This document shows, one piece after another, positions 47,415 through 55,071 of a DNA stretch of 64,000 nucleotides. Origin of the DNA: Streptomyces sp. NBC_01431 (GTDB lineage: Bacteria > Actinomycetota > Actinomycetes > Streptomycetales > Streptomycetaceae); NCBI RefSeq assembly GCF_036231355.1, contig NZ_CP109496.1, forward strand, positions 3,038,001-3,102,000, written 5' to 3'. The first letter of the stretch is position 1. Every line of letters begins with the position of its first letter. The position numbers and the translations under genes were made by a program. Under the pieces are notes generated by a model. It was not told where the DNA came from. It was given only the letters and a program-made list of their open reading frames with translations, and ran no database searches.

Positions 47415-48449
47415 TCAGGAGGGCAGTCGGCGCAGCACCGCCCGGCTGTGGGCAACCTCCTGCTCGGTCCGGTGCAGAAAGCCACGGGCTTCCTCGGCCG
47501 CCATGCCACGCCGCACGTACTGCTCGGCCACATCCATGGCCCAGGGGGTCAGAGCCGCTGGGTCGGCGCCGCGGCCCAGGCCGTCGAAGATCTCGCCCAC
47601 CAGCCAAGCGGCGAGGCGGGTGGTCCAGAGGGCCTCGAAGTCCTCTCCGCAGTCGAGCCCGAGCAACGCGCACTCCTGCTCCGCCTCCGCCATCCGCTCC
47701 CGGGTGACCCGGTCCGGCGTGGGCATCAACTCGCGTACGAGCAGCCGGACTTCGAGCCAGTCGGGACGGTACTCGTCGGCCTCGTCCAGGTCGTCCCAGC
47801 CGACCGGCCACTCGGGCGGAGGTTCGGGCACGTCGAGCGGGGAGGCCGGTAGCAGCGCTCCCAGCGCGGCGCGTGCCCGGACGAGTTCGATCGTGGGGGC
47901 CAGAGCCCCTCCGGCACCCACGGGCAGTTGCCGCACGGCGGCCGGGAGCAGCGGTTCCTCGCCGTCCGGCGCCCGCTCGCCTCGCGCGCGGTAGCGGCTC
48001 CGGCGCAGCGCGAACAACCGCTCGCGGGCCCAGAGCCGGTCCCCCTCACCGATGTGCCGGTCCGGAGCGAGAGCGAGCAGCGCCCGCTCGCCGTCCGGAA
48101 CCCCGAGGTCGAACAGCAGGTTGACCGCCTCGTGTGCGGCCAGACCGGCGCGTACCAGCCGAACGGCGAGGTCAGCCGCCCCGGCCGGGGCCACGAGCCC
48201 GGATCGGGCGGCCCGCTCACGCAGCTGCCCCAGCAGCCGGTGGGCCTCGCCGGAGAGCTCCTGGCGGCGCCACTGGGCTTCGAAACGAGCGCCCTGCCCG
48301 GCGGTGAGCTCCGGCGCCGGCCCGTGCCCGGACCGGCTCTCCTCGTACACCTCGTAGAGATCCCAGAGCGTGCCGGTCCAGCCGTCGACCACCGGCAGCA
48401 CCTGGGCCAGTACGGCCTCCAGCGCGGCCAGTACCACTTGCTCGGTCAT
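47415..48449 (-). CDS. Unknown acidic protein downstream of the pilin-nuclease gene
   Basis: 344 residues with no signal peptide or membrane span, mostly helical, rich in Leu, Ala, Glu and Asp (for example WDDLDEADEYRPDWLEVRLLVREL, AEAEQECALLGLDCGEDFEALW). I recognise no family. ATG 48449 (MTEQVVLAALEAVL) lies 19 bases after the stop of the 960-residue pilin-nuclease protein, so the two are likely co-transcribed. In polymorphic toxin loci the gene directly downstream usually encodes the immunity protein; an immunity or chaperone role is therefore a hypothesis from position only. Confidence 0.7.
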   Translation of the reverse strand: MTEQVVLAALEAVLAQVLPVVDGWTGTLWDLYEVYEESRSGHGPAPELTAGQGARFEAQWRRQELSGEAHRLLGQLRERAARSGLVAPAGAADLAVRLVRAGLAAHEAVNLLFDLGVPDGERALLALAPDRHIGEGDRLWARERLFALRRSRYRARGERAPDGEEPLLPAAVRQLPVGAGGALAPTIELVRARAALGALLPASPLDVPEPPPEWPVGWDDLDEADEYRPDWLEVRLLVRELMPTPDRVTRERMAEAEQECALLGLDCGEDFEALWTTRLAAWLVGEIFDGLGRGADPAALTPWAMDVAEQYVRRGMAAEEARGFLHRTEQEVAHSRAVLRRLPS

Positions 48450-48468
48450 CGCGCCGTCCACCGGTTCA

Positions 48469-51351
48469 TCAGGAAACACCCAGGTACTCCATGGCCGTCT
48501 TCGGATCCTTCATCTTGCCGGAGTGCAGAGCTTCGTACCTCTCGGCGTCGCTCTTGGCGTTCCAGGCGGCATCCATCTTCCGGAGCTGGTCGGGACTGAG
48601 GTCCTTTCCGCCGACCCGCAGGCTGACGCCGTTCTTCGCCATCTCCGAAGCAGGCGTCCCGGCCGGCCGCTCCTTCGGCTTTCCGGCAGCCTTGTCCGTC
48701 TTGCTCTGCTTCTTGTACTGGAACTGGTCGAAGACCTTCTCCCAGCCGTCGGTCGTCGCGACCTCGTACCGCGCCGCCCGTGCCGGGTCCTTCTTCGCCC
48801 AGTCACCGAGGCGCTGCACCTGGTCCGGGAAGGAGGCCTGGGTCGTCGCGTTGCCGCGGTTCTTGACCTCGACGACGTTGACCTTGCCGTCCTTGCCGCG
48901 GTAGACGACGTCGACATCCGGGATACCGCTGACGTCGAACTCGCCTCCCTTGCCGTCGGGGAGCTTGGACCGGCCCTTGTTGTTGTCGCCGACGGCGGAG
49001 TAGACCGTGGAGCCGTCCGCCGCCTCGTCCTTGGCGATGTTCTTGGTGATGTTGGACTCGGCAAGGTTCTGCGCGAGCGCGTCGGCGTCCTTGGAGTTGA
49101 GCGCCTTCTGCGCGAGCTGCTCACGGCTCAGCTTGTCGATGTTCTTCTGCTCAAGGAGATCCGTGACGTCCTTGATGGCGTCGGCGGCCGCCTTCGGCCC
49201 GATCTCCTTCTTCAGCGGGTCCGGGTTGTCCTTGACCCGCTTGAGCAGGTTGTCGAGAAGGTCGGGCTGGACGTGCACGCCGTCCTTCTTGGCATCCTGG
49301 ATTGCCTGCTTCAGCACCTCGGCACGGGAATCGAGCGCCTTCTGCTGGGCATCGTGCGCGTCCTTGCCGTCCTCCGCGTCGCAGTGCTGGTCCTTGATCT
49401 GGACGACACCGGGGGTGGCGCCGAAGGACGCCGTGGTGATGGGCCGGTAGGCAGCGGTGACAACGGTGCCGCCGCTCCTCGGCTGCCAGCCGTCCGAACC
49501 ACCGCCGTACGGGACGCGCAAGGGGGCGCTCGCCACCGTGCAGCCGCTCTTGCGCGCCTTGTCGGCCGCGTCGTCGGCGGCCTTCTGAGCGTCGTCGGCC
49601 GCCTTCTCGGCCTCGCGGATGTCACCCTTCTTGATGGCCTTGCGGACCCGTTCGAACGCCTCGTTGGCCTTCTCGATGAACCGTACGACCTTATTGATCT
49701 TGTTGATCTTCTCCAGCTTGACGAGGATTTCCGCCAGCTTGCCCTCGCCGACGCCGGGAATGAAGTACGAGCCGCCGTTCCACAGCGTCAGGCCGAAGGC
49801 CTCGCCGTAGTCGCCCCGATTCCACGCGTCGCGGACGTCCTTGGTGACGACGAAGTCACCACCGAGCTTCCACACCATGCGGGGGCCGAAGGAGAGGTCC
49901 TGCTCGACCAAGCCCAGGACGTCGCCCTTCTTCACCTTGTCCCAAGCACTGTCCCACTCGTTGGAGACGATGTCCGAGCCGTAGTTCCAGAGACCGGTGA
50001 CGGTGCCCTTCACGGTGTCGACGGGGTGGATGACGGCGTTCCAGCCGTCCTTGACATCGCCCCAGACACCGTCGACGACCAGCCCCTTGCCGGCACCGAC
50101 GACTTGGTCTCCCGCGCAGGAGAAGAACGCTCCGAAGCCGGAGAGGCAGCCGTCGTCCTTCTTGGTGTCGCCGCCGCCTCCGTTGTTCTTGCCGTCGTTC
50201 TTGCCGTTGTCACCGCTGCTGCCGCCATTGCCGCCGCTGTCACCGCCGTCACCGGAGGTGTCACCGCCGTCGCCACTGTCACCGCCGTCGTCGCCGGACC
50301 CGCCGGACCCGCCCGAGGCACCGGAGCCATCTGCACCGGACGCGCCTGCGGCACCCGAACTCGCGCCACTGGAACCACCGTTGGCAGATGCGCCACCGCT
50401 GGAACCACCGTTGGCTGCCGCTCCGCCGTTCGCGCCACCGTTGGCCGAACCGTTGGCGCCAGTGGAACCGTTGGCACCGCCGGAACCGTTGGCACCAGTG
50501 GAACCGTTGGCACCGGCGGAACCGTTGGCGCCGGTGGATCCGCCGTTGGCGGTGGATCCACCCGCGCCCGAGCCGGCCGTGCCTCCCGTCGAGCCGCCGG
50601 TCGACGGGCCGCCGGCGCTCGCGCCGCCCGTCGTTCCACTCGACGCACCCGCACTGGAGCCGCTCTTGTTCGAGGCGTCGGCCGCGGCACGCGGCGGCGG
50701 GCAGGCCGACCCCGTGACCTTGCAGATGGCGGACTGGATGCCGCCGGATATCTGACCGCCCAGCCCGCTGAGCACCAGCGCGAGGACGATGCCGACGACC
50801 AGCGTGATGAGTCCCGCATACTCGACGGCGGTCTGGCCCTCCTCGCTGTGCCGCCACTTGATCATTCGCGCGAGGCTGAAGGGCCGCCGGTCCGGTGCGG
50901 GACGATTCGGCGTCAGGAACCATTCGCGTGAGCTCCGTCGGCACAGCAGCACCACGATGGCCAGCGGCATGGCCAACTGGGTCAGCCCCTTGGACTGGCC
51001 GTGGGCGAAGGCCCCCAACGCCTGTAGCAGCGGGGAGACCTGGACGCCCATCAGCGCCCACCGCACCCTCGGTCCTCCGCTGTGAAGCCATCGCAGCAGA
51101 ACGAACCCGGCCACGCCGGGAGCCACCGCATAGGCCAGGGCCCCGAGCAACTCCCCGTCGAACGGCGCCGCGAGCAGCACACCGAGCGCGGACAGCACCG
51201 TAAGGACGAAGAGAACAACCACCAGCAGCCTGACGTACTCGACCGGCCGCGGCATGCGCACACGCCACGACCCGGCCGGTATCGGCACGGCTCCCCCATT
51301 GCTGATCGATGACATGGAGCTGAGGGTAGAACCAGCCATGCGAGTCGGCAT
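48469..51351 (-). CDS. Pilin-like multidomain protein with probable PD-(D/E)XK nuclease C-terminus
   Basis: 960 residues. Order: three hydrophobic spans (about 38-62, 68-88, 115-138); a Flp-type prepilin motif HSEEG|QTAVEYAG with cleavage expected after Gly172 and a hydrophobic helix (179-200); a Gly/Ser/Thr/Asn linker (about 210-400) with TGANGS repeats; a middle region (CLSGFGAFFSCAGDQVVGAG, DGWNAVIHPVDTVKG, DAWNRGDYGEAFG) like pretoxin segments of actinobacterial polymorphic toxins; a Lys/Ala/Asp coil; and a C-terminal domain with Asp814, Glu828-x-Lys830 (VNVVEVKNRG) and Gln844, the pattern of PD-(D/E)XK nucleases. Start is uncertain (51351, 51339 or 51315); none has a clear ribosome-binding site. 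Likely a Tad-linked effector; domain assignment is by eye. Confidence 0.85.
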   Translation of the reverse strand: MPTRMAGSTLSSMSSISNGGAVPIPAGSWRVRMPRPVEYVRLLVVVLFVLTVLSALGVLLAAPFDGELLGALAYAVAPGVAGFVLLRWLHSGGPRVRWALMGVQVSPLLQALGAFAHGQSKGLTQLAMPLAIVVLLCRRSSREWFLTPNRPAPDRRPFSLARMIKWRHSEEGQTAVEYAGLITLVVGIVLALVLSGLGGQISGGIQSAICKVTGSACPPPRAAADASNKSGSSAGASSGTTGGASAGGPSTGGSTGGTAGSGAGGSTANGGSTGANGSAGANGSTGANGSGGANGSTGANGSANGGANGGAAANGGSSGGASANGGSSGASSGAAGASGADGSGASGGSGGSGDDGGDSGDGGDTSGDGGDSGGNGGSSGDNGKNDGKNNGGGGDTKKDDGCLSGFGAFFSCAGDQVVGAGKGLVVDGVWGDVKDGWNAVIHPVDTVKGTVTGLWNYGSDIVSNEWDSAWDKVKKGDVLGLVEQDLSFGPRMVWKLGGDFVVTKDVRDAWNRGDYGEAFGLTLWNGGSYFIPGVGEGKLAEILVKLEKINKINKVVRFIEKANEAFERVRKAIKKGDIREAEKAADDAQKAADDAADKARKSGCTVASAPLRVPYGGGSDGWQPRSGGTVVTAAYRPITTASFGATPGVVQIKDQHCDAEDGKDAHDAQQKALDSRAEVLKQAIQDAKKDGVHVQPDLLDNLLKRVKDNPDPLKKEIGPKAAADAIKDVTDLLEQKNIDKLSREQLAQKALNSKDADALAQNLAESNITKNIAKDEAADGSTVYSAVGDNNKGRSKLPDGKGGEFDVSGIPDVDVVYRGKDGKVNVVEVKNRGNATTQASFPDQVQRLGDWAKKDPARAARYEVATTDGWEKVFDQFQYKKQSKTDKAAGKPKERPAGTPASEMAKNGVSLRVGGKDLSPDQLRKMDAAWNAKSDAERYEALHSGKMKDPKTAMEYLGVS
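50447..50536 (-). repeat. Five tandem 18-base repeats inside the pilin-nuclease gene
   Basis: Units GAACCGTTGGC(A/G)CC(A/G)(G/C)(T/C)G at 50447, 50465, 50483, 50501 and 50519 (plus-strand reading) encode the hexapeptide TGANGS/AGANGS in the linker. Multiples of three keep the frame, so the linker length can vary without destroying the C-terminal domain. Confidence 0.92.
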
Positions 51352-51377
51352 GGGCCCCAGGGCTCAACCTTGGGCCT
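51352..51377. promoter_or_regulatory. GGGCCC-type sites upstream of the pilin-nuclease gene
   Basis: GGGCCC at 51352-51357, GGGCTC at 51360-51365 and GGGCCT at 51372-51377, each with adjoining CAA or TTG bases as in the other clusters of this locus. They lie directly before the earliest possible start codon, in the 115 bases between it and the terminator at 51467. Confidence 0.45.
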
Positions 51378-51466
51378 ATTAACGGCAGTTGTGGAGATGA
51401 CCGACGATCCCGGCGACGGCTGGAGCCGTGCTGGCAGTGCAGCCCGTTCCTGCCCGGAGTACGCCG

Positions 51467-51497
51467 AAGCCGGTCCGCATGTGATGCGGACCGGCTT
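51467..51497 (-). terminator. Terminator after the OmpA-domain gene
   Basis: AAGCCGGTCCGCAT and ATGCGGACCGGCTT form a perfect 14-bp stem with loop GTG, 30 bases past the stop at 51528. It separates the pilin-OmpA transcription unit from the pilin-nuclease gene. Confidence 0.88.
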
Positions 51498-51527
51498 GTG
51501 GACCTGCGTGTCCGTGGATCCGTGCTG

Positions 51528-52151
51528 CTATTTACCGCGCGGGAAGGTGACCTCCACACGGCGGTTCTTCTTGCGGCCGTCCTCGGTGGAGTTGTCCGCG
51601 ATCGGGTACTGCTCGGCGTAGCCGCGGATCTCGAACGTCACACCGCTGCCCAGCCGTTGGGCGAGAATGCCCTGAACAGCGTCCGCCCGCTGTTTGGACA
51701 GTTCGACGCCGTGCTCGTGCGACCCGAGGTTGTCGGTGAAGCCGAAGACCCGGACGTTCGACGCGTTCTGCTTCTTGATCTCATCGGCGATGGCCTGGAT
51801 GCGGGATGCCGCCTCCGGGGAGAGGTTCGCGCTGTCCTTGCCGAAGAGGACTTCCGCCTGAAGTGCGAAGCTGATGTCCTGGTTGGTGTCGGTACGTCGC
51901 TCCTCGCCACCCTCGTCCACCACGATCGACTTGATGTCGAGGACGCGCGCCGGCGCCAGCGTCGCACCGTCGACGAGCTTCAGGCCAGGGGCGGTCGGGT
52001 CCACCTTCACCGGCGGACTCGCCGCGGGTACGGCGGTGGGGTTGGTGTCCGCCACCGCCGGAGAGAGTCCGCCGAACATGAGGGAGCCCACGGCAGCTGT
52101 CACCACGGCCATGGCTCCCAGGCCGCTTCGAGGATTCCTGAGAGTGAGCAT
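51528..52151 (-). CDS. Secreted OmpA/MotB-domain protein
   Basis: 207 residues from ATG 52151 (GGGTGAGG upstream). Signal peptide to about residue 35 (AVVTAAVGSLMFGGLSPAVADT). The C-terminal 110 residues are an OmpA-like peptidoglycan-binding domain: SFALQAEVLFGKDSANLSPEAASRIQAIADEI, VRVFGFTDNLGSHEHGVELSKQRADAVQGIL and GRKKNRRVEV with the Asp and Arg that hold diaminopimelate. In a monoderm it could anchor the pilus or its assembly complex to the wall. It is 8 bases downstream of the lipoprotein gene. Confidence 0.9.
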   Translation of the reverse strand: MLTLRNPRSGLGAMAVVTAAVGSLMFGGLSPAVADTNPTAVPAASPPVKVDPTAPGLKLVDGATLAPARVLDIKSIVVDEGGEERRTDTNQDISFALQAEVLFGKDSANLSPEAASRIQAIADEIKKQNASNVRVFGFTDNLGSHEHGVELSKQRADAVQGILAQRLGSGVTFEIRGYAEQYPIADNSTEDGRKKNRRVEVTFPRGK

Positions 52152-52159
52152 CGGCTGCC

Positions 52160-52735
52160 TCACCCGGAGATCTTGATCGTCGCGGACTGCATGTGCGGCA
52201 CCTGGAAGTCCACCTCGGTCGTGTTGGCGGGCGGGGCGGGGAACTGCGCGAAGAACGTCGAGTTCTTCCCGGCACCGAGGCCACTGAACTTGGTGCACAG
52301 GCAACGGCCGTCGGTGTCACGCAGGATGAGGTAGCGCTTCTTGCCGGCCTTGTCGACCAGCGAGGCTCCGGCCATCGAAGCGCCGTTGTTGCGCAGCTCG
52401 GTCTCGTCGCCCTGCCAGTCGGGCATCGTGTAGAAGTCCTTGCCGTTGTTCTTCACCACGCCCGCCACCGTGACGAAGCCGCCGGTGTCCCGCTTGGCCG
52501 AAGTGATCGACATTTCAATGCCGTTCTCGCCCTGGACCGTAGCGAGAACCTGGTCGCTCTGAGGATCCGGCGCATTGGACTGAGTCTTCCCGCCGGGCGT
52601 CGCCGAGGTCGAAGAACCAGCGTTCTTCTTGCCGCCGTCGCTGCCCCCGCAGGCAGTCAAGGTGAGAGCCAGGGCAGCGGCGGCCGCAGTGACCACGATG
52701 CCCTTCACGCGTGCCCTGTTCTTGGCCTTGTCCAT
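52160..52735 (-). CDS. Predicted lipoprotein of the pilus locus
   Basis: 191 residues from ATG 52735, with GAGGGA upstream. Signal and lipobox ALALTLTACGG give a lipid-anchored protein. After a Ser/Gly/Lys linker the domain is beta-rich (VLATVQGENGIEMSITSAKRDTGGFVTVAGVVKNNG, RYLILRDTDGRCLCTKFSGL, STFFAQFPAPPANTTEVDFQVPHM), like the immunoglobulin-type domains of actinobacterial surface lipoproteins. Lies between the TadG-like and OmpA genes in one operon; probably part of the envelope-spanning pilus base. No named family recognised. Confidence 0.82.
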   Translation of the reverse strand: MDKAKNRARVKGIVVTAAAAALALTLTACGGSDGGKKNAGSSTSATPGGKTQSNAPDPQSDQVLATVQGENGIEMSITSAKRDTGGFVTVAGVVKNNGKDFYTMPDWQGDETELRNNGASMAGASLVDKAGKKRYLILRDTDGRCLCTKFSGLGAGKNSTFFAQFPAPPANTTEVDFQVPHMQSATIKISG

Positions 52736-52770
52736 CAGTTCAGTCCCTCGTTTCATTCTTCGTTCGCTTA

Positions 52771-53412
52771 CTAGTTGGCGTTGACCAGGTGGACGGAGAA
52801 GAGGTCGGACGCTCGGGGGAACAGCTCCTGCACGTGCATCCGGTCGAAGAGCAGATCGGGACGACCGTCGCAGACGAGCAGGTAGGCCTCGTCCGTACCG
52901 TTGGGGAGCGATGCCCCGGTCGGCATGACCCGGCAGCGAGGCTGGATCACGGCGACGGCGGAGGCCGTGCCCTTCCGGGTCTCGGTGGCGGGGATGACGG
53001 ACTTGCCGACAGGCTTCTTGGACTCCACCGACACGTAGTAGGCCGTCTGCCCCCGGTAGTCCCCCTGGTGGCAGCCGTCCAACAGACGGGTCCTCGCGTC
53101 GTTCTCGTCGGCGAGATGCCCCGCCGCGAAACAGGACTTGAAGGTGAGCGGAGCACCGAGCGGGCTCTTGCCGTCGAGCAGGGTCTGGAGGGTCACCATG
53201 TCCAGGCCGTCCACCATTGCCGTGCGCAGCGTGTCCCGTGCGTCCTGTGCCGCCGCCAGCGAGGCGGCATCGGCCGCCGTCTGCGTGTCGTTGCGCTTGA
53301 CCGAGGCCTGGCCCCAGGCGAAGTAAGCGAACGCGAGAAAGAGCAGGCCCGCCACCACCGTGATGTAGATGGGGAAGGCCTGCCCTTTGTCGCTGTTGAG
53401 GCGACGGAACAT
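52771..53412 (-). CDS. TadG-like pilus-associated protein
   Basis: 213 residues starting MFRRLNSDKGQAFPIYITVVAGLLFLAFAYFAWG, the usual TadE/G head: a short basic lead, Gly, then a hydrophobic helix. The Glu of the cleavage motif is replaced (KGQAFPIY), so peptidase processing is doubtful. The stretch TQTAADAASLAAAQDAR is shared by TadG-type proteins. The outer domain has several cysteines (CFAAG, DGCHQGD, QPRCRV, LVCDG) that may form disulfides. Its ATG overlaps the stop of the Flp pilin gene by one base, so the two are translationally coupled. Confidence 0.85.
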   Translation of the reverse strand: MFRRLNSDKGQAFPIYITVVAGLLFLAFAYFAWGQASVKRNDTQTAADAASLAAAQDARDTLRTAMVDGLDMVTLQTLLDGKSPLGAPLTFKSCFAAGHLADENDARTRLLDGCHQGDYRGQTAYYVSVESKKPVGKSVIPATETRKGTASAVAVIQPRCRVMPTGASLPNGTDEAYLLVCDGRPDLLFDRMHVQELFPRASDLFSVHLVNAN

Positions 53413-53642
53413 CAGGGGGTGATCTTGTTGATGGCGGTGGTGATCTTGTCGCGGATCGCGTTGCCGAAGTTGGTCTGCGTCAGCACCAGGATGATCGCGA
53501 CGACCACGACGATGATGCCCATGTACTCGACCGCGCCCTGGCCCTTGTCCGCCCGGCGCTTCATCGCGTCGACCGTCGTGTTCATCCAGCCGTTGACGCG
53601 GACCTGAGCCTTGGTGGTGGCCTTCAGCATCGGGTTGCTCAT
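53412..53642 (-). CDS. Flp-type (type IVb) pilin
   Basis: 76 residues: a long basic leader MSNPMLKATTKAQVRVNGWMNTTVDAMKRRADKG, cleavage site G|QGAVEYMG with Glu+5 and Tyr+6, then the hydrophobic helix IIVVVVAIILVLTQTNFG and a short amphipathic end. This is the size and motif of Flp pilins, the major subunit of Tad pili. GGAGGGG precedes ATG 53642. Upstream lie a stem-loop (53660-53682) and a cluster of five GGGCCC palindromes. The leader is longer than in Gram-negative Flp. Confidence 0.92.
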   Translation of the reverse strand: MSNPMLKATTKAQVRVNGWMNTTVDAMKRRADKGQGAVEYMGIIVVVVAIILVLTQTNFGNAIRDKITTAINKITP

Positions 53643-53659
53643 GGTGTTCCCCTCCGGGT

Positions 53660-53682
53660 TCGGCCGACCGTGGATCGGCCGA
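53660..53682 (-). promoter_or_regulatory. Stem-loop in the leader of the Flp pilin gene
   Basis: TCGGCCGA-N7-TCGGCCGA, each arm self-complementary, giving an 8-bp stem 18 bases before the pilin start codon. A 5' stem close to the ribosome-binding site could stabilise the message of an abundant pilin. Confidence 0.55.
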
Positions 53683-53768
53683 CGCGTAAGTCTCTGTGCC
53701 GTTGTTCGCGTTACCGGCTTCCTCCTGGCCGGTGCCGCTTTCGACACGAGAAACGTACGCCGGAGCCG

Positions 53769-53846
53769 GGGCCCCACCACAGGGTCCCAGGGCCCAATCG
53801 GGGGCCCAAGAAGGGGATTGGGCCCCGGCCACGCCGACCCGGGCCC
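53769..53846. promoter_or_regulatory. Cluster of five GGGCCC palindromes upstream of the Flp pilin gene
   Basis: GGGCCC starts at 53769, 53790, 53802, 53820 and 53841, several in the context GGGCCCAA or ATTGGGCCC. Chance at this GC content would give about one per 460 bases. It occupies the region between the response-regulator gene end and the pilin leader, so control of the pilin promoter is the simplest reading. Confidence 0.6.
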
Positions 53847-53890
53847 GCAGGCCCAACGTGGCTGCGGGCAGCGCCCTTTCGCTCTCTCGC

Positions 53891-55018
53891 TCAGCCATGC
53901 CCCACCGACCCTCGGCCCGCGTCGCCCCTACGGGCGCCCAGCCAGATCGAGACGGCCTCGGCACGGCTGTTGCTGTGCAGTTTCGCAAAGATGCGGTTGA
54001 TGTGGTTCTTCACGGTCTTCTCGCTGATGAAGCAGGTGGCGGCGATCTGCTGATTGCTCATGCCTGCCGCGATCAGGTCCATGACCTCCACCTCCCTCGA
54101 ACTCAGCGCGTAGTCCGCTCTGTTGTGGCCCGGCGAGACGCCGGCCCCAACAGGCCTCTGCGGAACGGAGCTTCCCCATTCCGACCCCGTCGAAGACTGT
54201 GCCACATCCGCTTGCAAATGCGAAGTGGCTTGTGGCTGATAAAACGAATTCGTGACCTGGGACTGCGGGTTGGGTGCGTGCACCGGCTGTCCGTGCCCGG
54301 TGGGTGAGGCTTGTTGGGGCAGGGATCCGCTGTACGGAGCGCCTGCCGCGAAGGCCCTGCCGAGTCCTTCCGGCAGGGGCGGCAGGGGCCCTTCCGGCGG
54401 GCTCCCACTCCTCATGTGGGCCAGCAAAGCGTTTGCAGCTGTGGCGGTGAAGTGGGCCCGCCCCTCCTTGATGTCCCGTACCGCCGCCACGAGCTGGTCC
54501 GCGGTGAACTCACCGTGGACCAGGTAACCACCGGCCCCCAGGCGCAGCGCCTCCCGCACGATCTCGTTCTCACGGCTGTACGTGAGCATCATGACGGGCG
54601 CGATCCGCACCAGGTGCGGGAGAGCCGATATGCCGTCGACCCCGGGCATGCGGACATCGAGGAGAACCACGTCAGGCCGGTGCTGGACCGCCGCCTCGTA
54701 GGCCTGGCGTCCGTCGGCGGCCTCCGCCACCACCTCGATGTCCCTGCGACCGGACAGGAGGACGTTCAGCCCGGCTCGCACGACCGGGTTGTCGTCCGCC
54801 ACGACCACTCGGAGCGAGGACGCGGGGGCCTTGTCCGGAAAGGCCGGGAAGCCGCCGGGCGGGGTGGCCGGGCGAGTACCGGAGGTCGGGGTGGGCACGG
54901 AACTCGTGGGTGTGGGTTGCGACGAAGTGTGCTGTGAGGGCCGGGACGGCGGCACACCCTGTTGACCTGAAGCGTAGGACTGCGCACCGTGAGCCTGACG
55001 GGGAGTCTGGTCCGGCAT
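53891..55018 (-). CDS. NarL/LuxR-type response regulator of the pilus locus
   Basis: 375 residues, long for the family (about 220). A disordered Ser/Pro/Gln head (1-65) precedes the receiver domain (LRVVVADDNPVVRAGL, phospho-acceptor Asp121 in VVLLDVRMPG, MLTYS). The conserved lysine of receiver domains is replaced by His in GAGGYLVHGEF. A 100-residue Pro/Gln-rich linker leads to the LuxR helix-turn-helix (LSSREVEVMDLIAAGMSNQQIAATCFISEKTVKNHINRIFAKL). It follows the histidine kinase gene by 53 bases and lies immediately before the GGGCCC cluster and pilin gene, so it is the likely regulator of the locus. Confidence 0.92.
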   Translation of the reverse strand: MPDQTPRQAHGAQSYASGQQGVPPSRPSQHTSSQPTPTSSVPTPTSGTRPATPPGGFPAFPDKAPASSLRVVVADDNPVVRAGLNVLLSGRRDIEVVAEAADGRQAYEAAVQHRPDVVLLDVRMPGVDGISALPHLVRIAPVMMLTYSRENEIVREALRLGAGGYLVHGEFTADQLVAAVRDIKEGRAHFTATAANALLAHMRSGSPPEGPLPPLPEGLGRAFAAGAPYSGSLPQQASPTGHGQPVHAPNPQSQVTNSFYQPQATSHLQADVAQSSTGSEWGSSVPQRPVGAGVSPGHNRADYALSSREVEVMDLIAAGMSNQQIAATCFISEKTVKNHINRIFAKLHSNSRAEAVSIWLGARRGDAGRGSVGHG

Positions 55019-55052
55019 GGAGGTGGCCTCCTCTCTGGGGAGTGGGGGGGGG
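55019..55052 (-). promoter_or_regulatory. Sequestered ribosome-binding site and C9 tract before the response regulator
   Basis: On the minus strand GGAGG-CCA-CCTCC abuts the ATG at 55018, so the ribosome-binding sequence can pair with the five bases next to the start codon. A run of nine Cs (plus-strand G at 55044-55052) lies just upstream. Confidence 0.5.
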
Positions 55053-55071
55053 ACGCGAGTGGGGGGTGGGG

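Noticed and set aside
48491..51312. Several plus-strand frames of 100-850 codons across the pilin-nuclease gene
   Set aside because: They mirror the Gly/Ser linker as Pro/Ala/Glu runs and have no independent support.
52160..52310. Sequence at about 52220 resembling the dispersed repeat core (GCGGGGAACTGCGCG)
   Set aside because: It lies inside the lipoprotein gene where it encodes FFAQFPAPP in a normal context; the similarity does not extend to the flanking blocks of the repeat.
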